This document shows, in pieces, positions 1-13,000 of a DNA stretch of 64,000 nt. The notes under the pieces were generated by a model that ran no database searches, was not told the DNA's origin, and saw only the letters and a program-made list of their open reading frames with translations. The DNA is from Macrostomum hystrix (lineage: Eukaryota > Platyhelminthes > Macrostomidae). The position numbers were made by a program, and so were the translations under genes. How positions within the stretch are numbered: the first letter of the stretch is position 1; every line of letters begins with the position of its first letter. The stretch spans positions 7,087,501 through 7,151,500 of the forward strand of contig CATNEN010000029.1 in assembly GCA_950097015.1 (NCBI GenBank), given 5' to 3'.

Positions 1-885
1 TAGACACATGGATTATGGGGAGATTAGTTGACACAGGGATTACGGAGAGATTAGTAAACACAGGGATTACGGAGAGATTAGTAGACGCAAGATTACGGAG
101 AGATAAGTAGACACAGGGATTACGGAGAGATTAGTAGACACAGGGATTACGGAGAGATTAGTAAACACAGGGATTACGGAGAGATTAGTAGACAAAGGGA
201 TTACGGAGGGATTAGTAGACGCAAGATTACGGAGAGATTAGTAGACACAGGGATTACGGAGAGATTAGTAGACACAGGGATTACGGAGAGATTAGTAAAC
301 ACAGGGATTACGGAGAGATTAGTAAACACAGGGATTACGGAGAGATTAGTAGACACAGGGATTACGGAGAGATTAGTAAACACAGGATTACGGAGAGATT
401 AGTAAACACAGGGATTACGGAGAGATTAGTAAACACAGGATTACGGAGAGATTAGTAGACACAGGGATTATGGGGAGATTAGTAGACACAGGGATTACGG
501 AGAGATTAGTAGACACAGGGATTATGGGGAGATTAGTAGACACAGGGATTACGGAGAGATTAGTAAACACAGGATTACGGAGAGATTAGTAGACACAGGG
601 ATTATGGGGAGATTAGTAGACACAGGGATTACGGAGAGATTAGTAGACACAGGGATTACGGAGAGATTAGTAGACACAGGGATTACGGAGAGATTAGTAG
701 ACACAGGGATTACGGAGAGATTAGTAGACGCAGGGATTACGGAGAGATTAGTAGACACAGGGATTATGGGGAGATTAGTAGACACAGGGATTACGGAGAG
801 ATTAGTAGACACAGGGATTACGGAGAGATTAGTAGACACAGGGATTATGGGGAGATTAGTAGACGCAGGGATTATAAGAGTCCTC
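1..885. repeat. 27-bp minisatellite in SLC6 intron
   Basis: Tandem array of a 27-bp unit, roughly 32 copies, with core GATTAGTAGACACAGGGATT and variants TACGGAGA, TATGGGGA and TAAACA. It runs off the left window edge and stops just before the SLC6 exon at 910, so it lies in the preceding intron. The unit is a multiple of 3, so it gives open frames on both strands with perfectly periodic peptides and no other coding sign. Confidence 0.93.
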
Positions 886-909
886 CCACTTCAAACTGTG
901 ATTTCACAG

Positions 910-1013
910 ACCTGGACAGACGCCTCCTCACAAGCGTTTTTCTCACTGGGACCCTGTTTTGGCGGCATCATGACCTTGTCCAGCTACAACAGGTTTAAAT
1001 ATAATATTCAACG
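910..1013 (+). CDS. SLC6 domain 1 exon, TM6
   Basis: Acceptor ..TTTCACAG before 910 and donor GTAAGG at 1014. It encodes [19 protein letters not shown] and then SSYNRF, matching the SLC6 TM6 pattern VWxDAxxQxFFSLGxxFGG..SSYN. It starts in phase 0 and ends two bases into an Arg codon. This is the first exon visible in the window. Confidence 0.9.
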
Positions 1014-4000
1014 GTAAGGTTTTTCTCATTCTTTCATCTTTGATGTCTATTTTATGCTATAAAGCTCAGATTTTAAAGAAAAAAGAATAAATCTGCGTTG
1101 TCTTAACAGCTCTACTTAACTAGTAGTAAGATGCAGGTTCGAATTTGGGTTTTCCGCTTTTAAAAATAAACAGGGACGCCATACTGCTAGCCCTGCTGGA
1201 CACTGTAACGAGCTTTCTGTCCGGCTTGGTGGTTTTCGGATCGCTTGGAGTCCTGTCCCACAAGACCGGAATCCCCATCACCGACCTGAGCATCTCGGGT
1301 GAGTCATTCGAAGCTTGACTAGTCATTTTAGATTAAGAATTTTTAGTATATTAGATAAAGCGCCAGCGAAAAATTATGACTTTTTGGGTCGGATGTACAT
1401 GCTATGTGTACACCATATGTACACCCTATGTACATAGAATATTCACTCGAGGTGCATGCTATGTGCACCCAATGTACATTCTAAGGGGGTGAGTGGCAGA
1501 GCGGCTAACGCGTTCGTTAACCTCACGCCTTCCTGAGCTCGATTCCTCGGCGAGGCCACATTCATTGGGGCTGAGAGAAGGCTTGGGAGCTTCTCGTGCA
1601 ATTTACGCCCTTGAGGGCCAACCTCCGCCAAGGCACAGTGAGATTATACACTGCCTGACGATGAGAAAGTCAGAGCAGATGTACACACCTGTGTGAGCGT
1701 GTACCTGCGTACAGTATCTGTGTGCGTGTGTGCTCAGGAGTCAGCGAAATGGGCAGAATTGCCTTCTCGCTGGCTGTAGGTCTAGTGCCACCAAATTATG
1801 AGCCATTGCCCGCAGCCCTCCTGCAACTATTATTATTATTATATGCACATTCTCAGTACATTCAATGTGCAACATGATTTCGAATGAGGCGCCAGCCAAT
1901 CAGAGCCGGTCTCGCTGCTCTCTCCCCCCGCCCTCAGGCAGCGGGCTCACCTTCATAGCCTACCCGGACCTGTTCGAGTCGCTCCCAGCTGCACCGGCGT
2001 GGAGCGCCGTGTTTTTCATGATGCTACTACTCCTGGGATTTTCTTCCCAACTGACAATGTCGGAGTCTCTCGTCACCTCCGTGCACGATCTGCTGCCGCG
2101 ACAGTACAAAAATAAAAAATTCAGAATCATCATCTTCTCCTGCCTGTGCATTGTGGGCATCTGTCTGGGCTTGTTGTTCACTTGTCAGGTAAATTGCACA
2201 AACCATCCGAGGAGTTCAATATCCCAGAACCTGTAGGACTATGTACTGAGGTCCATGTTCCGTATCTGTCTAGGTAGCGATTGAATTCAATTACAAATCT
2301 AGATACTAATAATTGCCAGCGTACTTATTTTTGTAGGGGGTTTTAGCCTAGTGGTTAGAGCATCGGACTCACGACTTGAAGGTCGGGGTTCGATTCCTGA
2401 CTCCACTGGAACAATTTGTGTCCTTTAGCAATATAACTAAATCTGCATTGCTTCAGTTCACCCAGCTGTTAAATAGGAGCCAGCATTAGCTGGGGTAATT
2501 GAGGGTGGGTGTGGCATCCCCCAGTCCATGGACTGATTTTATTTACTTATTCTTAACACAGAACTCACCTGAACAAATTGATTGCCCACTTCAGGCGGGT
2601 ATCTACTGGTTCGAATTGCTAAACAATTTCGCTGCGGATTGGAACCTTCTCATCATAGCCATATTCTTCTCATCGTCAATCATGTACTGCTACGGCTGGC
2701 GAAGGGTTGCAGTTGATGTGCAGTTCATGTCAGGGGTTCGACCCTCGCTGTATTGGTTCTCCAGCTGGTTCGCCACGCCGTTTCTGCTTTCGGTGAGTTG
2801 GGAAATTTCTGGAATTGCTAATCAATTGCTATCTAAAAACCTCAACATTCACAGATCCCAACACTCACAGATCCCAACATTCACAGATCCACACATTCAC
2901 AGATCCACACATTCACAGATCCCAACATACAAAGATCCACACATTCACAGATCCCAACATTCACCAATCCTCACATTCGCAGATCATAAAATTCACGGAT
3001 CCCAACAACAGCTCATAAAATTCACGAATCCTGACTTTCACAGATCCAAAAATTCACAGATCCCAACATTCACAGATCCCAACATTCACAGATCTCAACA
3101 CTCACAAATCCTATGGGGATGTGACTGTTTTTTCGTTAACTAGCATCGCTGGCCATCTCACAGCTCAGCAACTCAACCAGCTCGCATTGTAACAGCTGAA
3201 GGTCAAATGGATTCTAAAGGGCATCGATTGATAGGAGTTACGAAATCCTCATCTCTCACCGTTTCTCTGAGCTGTTCATTTGAGTTCACTTTTTTCCTGT
3301 CGGTTTGGGAGTTGAGTTAGTTCTCGTCCGTCTCACCTTTAGTCTCAGCTGAGAGATCCCGTGCTTTGAGCAATCGGAGCAGTCCGGGAAGGAAGACAGT
3401 CAGCTGACTCAAAACATGGGCGTGGCTGAGTTACTGTGTGGCTGAGTTTACTTGGCTAGTAAAGCTGCCAAGATGGCTTCAAAAGCCCGTTGCGGCTGCT
3501 TTCTGTTACACACAATAGCTGCTTGAAGTAAATATAAGATCAATTGCTCATCAATACTCACATAATACCACACTCCAATGACACTCCATGACACATTCCT
3601 TAAATACTAGAATCCTTAGAATCCTCAGCCCTAAATCTCTAGAAATCCCAGCTGGCAATCCCTAAAATCCCTAGCCCTCGATCCTTAAAATCAATAGCCC
3701 TCAATTTATAAAATACCCTGCCCGCGATTCTAAGAATCATCAGCCTTCAATTCCTAGAATCATCAGCCTTCAATTCCTAGAATCATCAGCCTTCAATTCC
3801 TAGAATCATCAGCCTTCAATTCCTAGAATCATCAGCCTTCAATTCCTAGAATCATCAGCCTTCAATTCCTAGAATCATCAGCCTTCAATTCCTAGAATCA
3901 TCAGCCTTCAATTCCTAGAATCATCAGCCTTCAATTCCTAGACTCATCAGCCTTCAATTCCTACAATCATCAGCCTTCAATTCCTAGAATCATCAGCCTT

Positions 4001-7000
4001 CAATTCCTAGAATCATCAGCCTTCAATTCCTAGAATCATCAGCCTTCAATTCCTAGAATCATCAGCCTTCAATTCCTAGAATCATCAGCCTTCAATTTCT
4101 AGAATCATCAGCCTTCAATTCCTAGAATCATCAGCCTTCAATTTCTAGAATCATCAGCCTTCAATTCCTAGACTCATCAGCCTTCAATTCCTAGAATCAT
4201 CAGCCTTCAATTCCTAGAATCATCAGCCTTCAATTCCTAGAATCATCAGCCTTCAATTCCTAGAATCATCAGCCTTGAATCCCTAGAATCATCAGCCTTG
4301 AATCCCTAGAATCACCAGCCTTGAATCCCTAGAATCATCAGCCTTGAATCTCTAGAATCATCAGCCTTGAATCCCTAGAATCATCAGCCTTGAATCCATA
4401 GAATCATCAGCCTTGAATCCCTAGAATCATCAGCCTTGAATCCCTAGAATCATCAGCCTTGAATCCCTAGAATCATCAGCCTTGAATCCCTAGAATCATC
4501 AGCCTTGAATCCCTAGAATCACCAGCCTTGAATCCCTAGAATCATCAGCCTTGAATCCCTAGAATCATCAGCCTTGAATCCCTAGAATCATCAGCCTTGA
4601 ATCCCTAGAATCACCAGCCTTGAATCCCTAGAATCATCAGCCTTGAATCCCTAGAATCATCAGCCTTCAATTCCTAGAATCATCAGCCTTCAATTCCTAG
4701 AATCATCAGCCTTCAATTCCTAGAATCATCAGCCTTCAATTCCTAGAATCATCAGCCTTCAATTCCTAGAATCATCAGCCTTCAATTCCTAGAATCATCA
4801 GCCTTCAATTCCTAGAATCATCAGCCTTCAATTCCTAGAATCATCAGCCTTCAATTCCTAGAATCATCAGCCTTCAATTCCTAGACTCATCAGCCTTCAA
4901 TTCCTACAATCATCAGCCTTCAATTCCTAGAATCATCAGCCTTCAATTCCTAGAATCATCAGCCTTCAATTCCTAGAATCATCAGCCTTCAATTCCTAGA
5001 ATCATCAGCCTTCAATTCCTAGAATCATCAGCCTTCAATTTCTAGAATCATCAGCCTTCAATTCCTAGAATCATCAGCCTTCAATTTCTAGAATCATCAG
5101 CCTTCAATTCCTAGACTCATCAGCCTTCAATTCCTAGAATCATCAGCCTTCAATTCCTAGAATCATCAGCCTTCAATTCCTAGAATCATCAGCCTTCAAT
5201 TCCTAGAATCATCAGCCTTGAATCCCTAGAATCATCAGCCTTGAATCCCTAGAATCACCAGCCTTGAATCCCTAGAATCATCAGCCTTGAATCTCTAGAA
5301 TCATCAGCCTTGAATCCCTAGAATCATCAGACTTGAATCCATAGAATCATCAGCCTTGAATCCCTAGAATCATCAGCCTTGAATCCCTAGAATCATCAGC
5401 CTTGAATCCCTAGAATCATCAGCCTTGAATCCCTAGAATCATCAGCCTTGAATCCCTAGAATCACCAGCCTTGAATCCCTAGAATCATCAGCCTTGAATC
5501 CCTAGAATCATCAGCCTTGAATCCCTAGAATCATCAGCCTTGAATCCCTAGAATCATCAGCCTTGAATCCCTAGAATCATCAGCCTTGAATCCCTAGAAT
5601 CATCAGCCTTCAATTCCTAGAATCATCAGCCTTCAATTCCTAGAATCATCAGCCTTCAATTCCTAGAATCATCAGCCTTGAATCCCTAGAATCATCAGCC
5701 TTGAATCCCTAGAATCATCAGCCTTGAATCCCTAGAATCATCAGCCTTGAATCCCTAGAATCATCAGCCTTGAATCCCTAGAATCATCAGCCTTGAATCC
5801 CTAGAATCATCAGCCTTGAATCCCTAGAATCATCAGCCTTGAATCCCTAGAATCATCAGCCTTGAATCCCTAGAATCATCAGCCTTGAATCCCTAGAATC
5901 ATCAGCCTTGAATCCCTAGAATCATCAGCCTTGAATCCCTAGAATCATCAGCCTTGAATCCCTAGAATCACCAGCCTTGAATCCTTAGAATCATCAGCCT
6001 TGAATCCCTAGAATCATCAGCCTTGAATCCCTAGAAAAATCATCGGCCCTCAATCCTTAAAATGACCAGTCCTGAGTACCTAAGCTCATAATTCATTAAT
6101 ATTTGTTAGTGATGATTAATTTTGCCGTGCAATTCCAGGCCATCCTGATCTACAGCTGGGCCCAGCCGGAACGTCTGACTTACGGATCCTACGTGTACCC
6201 CATTTGGTCCCTGGTGGTTGGGTATATAGTCGCTATTCTACCAGTGTGCGCTATCATTATCGGCATCGTGATTGCGCTGTGGCAAAAGAAGTGCAAGAAA
6301 GAGCTGGTAGGTGGCAGCATATACTCACCGAGTCTTTCAAGCTTCATCCAGTTTCTGTAATTAAAACATTTCTACTCAAAAGTCGTTTATTCTTGTTTTA
6401 ACGATTCCTGATTTATCGATTGCTGATTCATCGATTCCTGATTTATCGATTCTTTATAATTCAATTCCTGATTCATCGATTGCTGATTCCTCGATTGCTG
6501 ATTCCTCGATTCCTGATTCATGGATTGCTGATTCCTCGATTGCTGATTCATCGATTCCTGATTCATCGATTCCTGATTCATGGATTGCTGATTCCTCGAT
6601 TCCTGATTCATGGATTGCTGATTCCTCGATTCCTGATTCATGGATTCCTGATTCATCGATTCCTGATTCATGGATTGCTGATTCATGGATTCCTGATTCA
6701 TGGATTGCTGATTCATGGATTGCTGATTCATGGATTGCTGATTCATGGATTGCTGATTCATGGATTGCTGATTCATGGATTTCTGATTCCTGGATTGCTG
6801 ATTCATGGATTTCTGATTCCTGGATTGCTGATTCATGGATTTCTGATTCATGGATTGCTGATTCATGGATTGCTGATTCATGGATTGCTGATTCATGGAT
6901 TGCTGATTCATGGATTGCTGATTCATGGATTGCTGATTCATGGATCTATCGATTTCTGATTTATCGATTGCTGATTTATTTATTGTTTAATTCTATAACT

Positions 7001-10000
7001 CTGTACTTCTTGCTAAAGCTTTTTTATTTAAGTACAGGATAGCCTCACAGGAGTCCTTCTCTGTCACCTCACTGACCCCCGCTAGCGACATCACATAATC
7101 TCCCTCGGCAATATTGTCCGATGTCTAGGAAACACGCGCACTAATAAGATACTCTGGTCTCGCTCCGATGCACTCTCCGATTGATCCCAGCTTGTAAAAT
7201 ATAAGATTCTGATCCCTAGTTTTAGCTAAATTTGTTCCCCACTCGTCCGCTTCTCGAGCCAATATGGTCAATTCGATATTGTTAGCGTTGTTCCATCGAT
7301 TGAAAAGCATTTGTTTGAAGTCCCCGAGCTCGAATCTGCGGCGAGGCCGCAATTCATTTGCTGGGCGCAGCCGCGGAGAGAAGGCTCATGTGTTTGATCT
7401 CTAAGTACACAGTGAAGAATTGGATTTCTCGAACTGTGCACACCTGGTTTGAGGATTTATTTAGACACTCCTTTAGTTATCCTTCCCGCGCTTAACAGCA
7501 ATCCATCGACAAGACTGCCACCTCCGCTCAGTCGTCAGCCAACTGGCTAACAACCTGTGCGCGTCTGGACTAATGAAAATTTCTAGATATCCTTTTTAAA
7601 GATGGGCAAAGGCTCAGACGGGCTAGGAAGCCTCACTGCCAAGCTGGCCTATAAAAACGATTTCTAATTCTTGCAAGATTTTCTATATTTTCTTAGAAAC
7701 GCATACAACCACCCGCCGACCCCCCACCCCAGCTGCTGCACCCGGCACAGAAGTGGGACGCTACCTTGGCCAATGCGTTCTACTGGCTAGACAAGACCGT
7801 GCCAGACTACATCAGCGGATCGGACCCGCCCCTTGTCAGCAGCGAAGCAGTCGGTCTGGACAATCCGGCCTTTGAGGCGCCCGACGCCTCGCCGGACCTC
7901 GAAGCCAACGGCCGCGGCGGCGCCACTGTGGCGAGCATCACGGACGGTGCGATCAGAAGACTGGCTGCTGAAGAGCAGGCCAATGCTGAGGTGAGAGGCT
8001 GTGTACATACTCGTGTAGGCTGTGTACACACTCGTGTAGGCTGTGTACACCATCAAGGAGGCTGTGTACATACTCGTGGAGGCTGTATACAGCGTAATCC
8101 GCTACAGCATTAGCAGGTTTTGTACACAGCCTCCGAAATTGTGTACACGGTACAGCGGAATAAAAATTATTTTTTACCCCGCTCACGTGTACACTTATCT
8201 GAAAGTGTACACGTTTTTTACGAGTGTGTTTCGAAAGACTAAAACCTTTTTTGTTCTACAACCAGACAGTAAAACTTTTAGCAGCCCACTGGAATAGATA
8301 ATTATGTATAGATGCGAGATTGTGTCTTGCTCCGTATTGAAAATAGAAAAGCAGGTGACCAAGAGATAAAAAAGTACAAATTTAAATAACAGTCGCATGC
8401 TTTACAAGCTTAGCTAATGGATTAGCAGTCTAAAAAACTGATGTTTGCGTGTTTTTCGTATTCAAGTCTGGTCCCATGGTTTTTTAGAAATTTTCTCTAA
8501 TCCATGGCAACAAAAATCGAAGCAAGATTGTTTAAACAAAATAATTTCCCGATGTGGAATCGAAGAAAATGATCAGGAAATGAGCTGCAAAAGCAGGGCT
8601 AGGTAAGAAGCGAGTATAACAAATGAGCTGCACGGTTTGATAAATGATGAATTGAGAAAAATGACAATAAGGCTGAATAAATTTATTTGCGATCAATTGG
8701 GAATAGATTGGCAGGTAGTCAAGGCAAGAAATAAAATTTAGAATAAACGAACCACAAGAAAAAATTCATAACAGAAATATGAATTTTCATAGAAAATAAT
8801 TGCACGAAAGCGAGGAATTTTTTACTAAATTCTGAATTGTGAATCACAAACTTAATTAGTTTACATTCGGGAAGTCATTGAATACTAAATGATCTTATAT
8901 ACGCACTGATCAGCAAATGCGTCACGCAAATTAACTAAATTACTCAATAGTTACTCAAATGAGTCATTAGTTATACGTATGAGACAGTGGTAACTATGAT
9001 GAGTCAGAAGCCCCTATGATTAGTCATTAGTTACTATGATGAGTCATTAGCTACCAGGATGAGTCATGAGCTACCAGGATGAGTCATTGGCTACTAGGAT
9101 GAGTCATTGGCTACTAGGATGAGTCATTAGCTACCAGGATAAGTCATTAGTTACCAGGATGAGTCATTAGCTACCAGGATGAGTCATTGGCTACTAGGAT
9201 GAGTCATTAGTTACCAGGATGAGTCATTAGCTACCAGGATAAGTCATTGGCTACCAGGATAAGTCATTAGTTACCAGGATGAGTCATTAGCTACCAGGAT
9301 GAGTCATTGGCTTCTAGGATGAGTCATTATAGTTACCAGGATGAGTCATTAGCTCCCAGGATGAGAGACTCTTTGATCCCAATTTCCGATTTCCGATCGC
9401 TCAGACCAAATCCCACGACAGCGAAGACGATGAGGATTATTGGCACGCCTGGCGGGGAAAGTACGACTTCTTCACCTCCTGCATGGCCTTCACTATCGGC
9501 CTGGGCAATGTCTGGCGATTCCCAGTGCTCTGCTTCAAATACGGCGGAGGTCGGAACCACATTTTCTTTCATTCATGCTAATAGAATATAACTGTTTTGG
9601 AGTCTTAATATATTTTCTATGAATATGTCCTCTTCCAGAAAATAAGATAATTTTCCCACCCAGTGGCTTAAAAGTTAGGAATAAATTTTCCCTTAACAGT
9701 AGTACTACCAAGCCATTTTGCCGGCCGTTTTTATACCAAGGGTTCCCAAAATACCATTTTTTGGCAGCGCCTGAATGCTAGCAGCGTTGGGTGGCGACTG
9801 ATTGGTTGACAGACTGGGTGATCGTGTACTGTGGTTGAGCTGCGCCTAATATTTAGGCTTGATCAGTGAAATTGGAGAAATTCGCGTCAGGGTGTCCATA
9901 GTGGCCTAGTTCCACCTGTTGTAGCCCTTGAAGGTCCAGCAGTCTGTCTAGATAAAGGTAGGTGACCACCGAAGACGGAGATGATGCAGGCACATTCGGC

Positions 10001-13000
10001 TGACATGCTGATAAATTTTGAAGGCCTGGCAAGGCCGCACTGAGGCGCAGTGCTAATTCGTGTATAGGGCTGCATGAAATACACTAAGCGCTTATGGGAA
10101 AAATCTGACCATCGGCCAGAACCATTGAATATCTCGACGGTCTCGAGAGCTGGTGGCTTGATTTTTGTATCAGAACGTGTTCTTAAGTTTTGTGTGCTTT
10201 GCGTTGCTCCGTTCGGGTGCAGCACAAAACATTGTCAGGGGAGCCCTGGCAGTTCTATTGTTAAATAGATGGGGAACTATTAGTCATAGAAGCAACTTTA
10301 AATAATTGGGATAATTTTCCTTCGCGACTAATTTCAGGAGCATTCTTCGCTCCCTACCTGATCATGATGATCATTTGCGGCATCCCAATCTACTTCCTTG
10401 AGCTCATCCTTGGCCAGTACTTCCGCGAGGGCTTCTACCGAGTGTGGAAGATTGTACCGATCAGTCGGGGCATCGGCATCGCGTCCTTCATCATCCTGTT
10501 GTACCTGTCAGTTTATTACAGCGCGATGGGAGCCCTGTGCCTGTATTATTTCTTCGCTTCTCTGGCGCCGGAGCTGCCGTGGGCCAGGTGCGGCTACAGC
10601 TTTAACAGCGCCAGTGAGTGTGCGGCCGCCACGGGAGTTCGGTTTAATTAACAAAAATTTAATTTCTTTACATTCAAAACTAATTTCCGCTTTCGCCGCG
10701 GAGAAAACACTGATTAGCACCTGTTTGTGTTAAAATTGTTTAACAAAGAATTAATCTATAATTACAGGAAAGGTAATAAAGGATTATAAATTTAATTAAA
10801 ATTGAAATAGGATGAAAGCATTAAATCTCAGAACTGTAGTGTTTGTTGTGAATAACCCAATCGGGCCAGACGTCCAGCCGACAGCTCAGCCGCAGCTATT
10901 GCGCGGCGCATCTGAAGGCGCGTACGGCTTTTCAGTCTGTGGACTGGGGGACGCCACACCCACCCACAATTACCCCCCCAGCTAATGCTGGTACCCATTT
11001 AACAGCTGGGTGAACTGAAGCAATGCATAGGTGAAGTATCTTGCTAAAGGACACAAATTGTTCTAGTGGAGTCAGGAATCGAACCCCCGACCTACAAGTC
11101 GTGAGTCCTACGCTCTGACCACATGGCTGCAACCCCTATTGTAAATAGATCTAGATTGAATGTTTAAATAAAGCCTAGCGGCGCCTCCAAAAGCAGTGTA
11201 CAACTGTCCAGTCCATGGACTGGGGGGCCGCCGCTCACCTCTCAAAATTCTATCCTAGCCACTGCTTTAGTCTACGGCAGTTTCTAGTAACATTTTTCAG
11301 CCCAAAGAAATCCCACTTAGTCATGCTCATCGGATATCTGATACCCAATGGAAATCAGTTGAAGACAGACAGGATCATAGATTTCTGGGGACAAAAAATG
11401 GTTTTCTAATGCTACGTGCTGTCTCACGAGCATCTGAAAGTTCAAAAGGCTCTAAAAATATACCAATTACTAACCATTGCCGCGCCCTTCTTATGTTCCT
11501 AAAATGATCATTAAATGGGATTTCGATTGATAAACTAATTTTAAAATAACTTAGCATAGCAACTATGTGACATCGCGGAACCCGCAATAATCACTGACCT
11601 ATAAGAGTTTGAGTAAATGAAGGCTAATTTCTTATTGGGATCTTTCCAAGCTAACGCTAAAGATAGATAGTATATACCGACCCCAGTTGGGCCAGACGTA
11701 CAGCCAGTGACGCAGCCGCAGCTATTGCATGGCGCTTCGCAATTCTGTCCATGTCGCTGACTCCTGAGCACACACGCACACAGATGCGAGCGAACCGTAG
11801 GCAGGCACACGCTCACTCAGGTGTGTACATCTGCCCTGACTTTCTCGTTGTTAGGCAGTGTACACTGTCACTGTGCCTTGGAGGTTGACCCACAAAAGGG
11901 CGAAAAAAACACGAAATTGCACCCCCAATAACCCAAGACAAGCCTTCTCTCCGCGTCTGCGCCCCAAATTAATCCCTGAGTTCGAAGCGGAATCGAACTC
12001 AGGGACCTTGGCACGCGAGGCGACCGCGTTAGACCGCTCTGCTACTCAACCCCTTAAACCGAATTATGAAATAATGAAATAATTAATTTTAATTAGCTCG
12101 TATATTAAAGCTAGAGATATTTAAGGCATGACAGTACCTACAATAATCGTAAATTTAATTGGCAGACTGTACAACGAATATCTATAACGAAAGCTGGATA
12201 GCTGGCGTTGGCGCCGATTTGAATGACACTTCAGCGGCTACAGCACCTGTGCTCAGCATTTCCAATTCTACGGTTGTCAACTACATCGTCGCCAGTCGGG
12301 AGTACTTCAGGTAAAATTGAGCTCTTTTTATTTTGTTAGCATGATATTAGCGGGCGCTTATGAGCATCAGGTGTGGATTAAATTTATCGAGTGCCTTTTG
12401 GCTTTTGGCAATTAGAAATTTGGAGATAATTTTCTATTACGAAAATATATTATATTTGAGGGTAAGGATAATTCCCTTAGTACTGATAGGTGTGATGCTA
12501 ACTAATTACAAAGTCTACTGATAAGTATAAAGCGAACTAATTACATAATCTACTGATAGGTGTGAAGCTAACTAACTACGTAATCAACTAATAGGTGAGA
12601 AGCTAACTAATTACGTAATCAACTGATAGGTGTGAAGCTAACTAATTATATAGTCTACTGATAGGTGTGAAGCTAACTAATTATATAGTCTACTGATAGG
12701 TGTGAAGTGGCAGGTGTAAAGCTGTTGCAAATTAAGCAATAAATCAACAAGTGCCAATCTGCAGCCAGCTCATTGTTGCCTCCTGTCCGCAATGCAGATT
12801 CGGAGTTCTCGGCCTTCCGCCTGATGGAGGCGGAGACTCGCAGGGCATCAACTGGCAGCTATGGGCTTGCTGTCTGCTAATGTGGATCCTCATAGCTGCG
12901 TCACTGTTTCACGGCATTCGCAATTCTGGAAAGGTAATAATAATATTATTTACAATAATTGATTTCATTCGCCCCAATTGGGCCATATGTGCAGTCGACA

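Noticed and set aside
1487-2400. tRNA genes
   Set aside because: A and B boxes are present, but there is no complete cloverleaf or acceptor stem pairing and the sequence continues into SINE bodies with multiple copies.
3690-6045. CRISPR-like regular repeats
   Set aside because: Units are contiguous with no unique spacers and the DNA is eukaryotic; it is a minisatellite.
6387-6959. Long ORFs on both strands (MNQQS and HGLLI repeats)
   Set aside because: 15-bp tandem repeat artefact; no start context, no domain, intronic.
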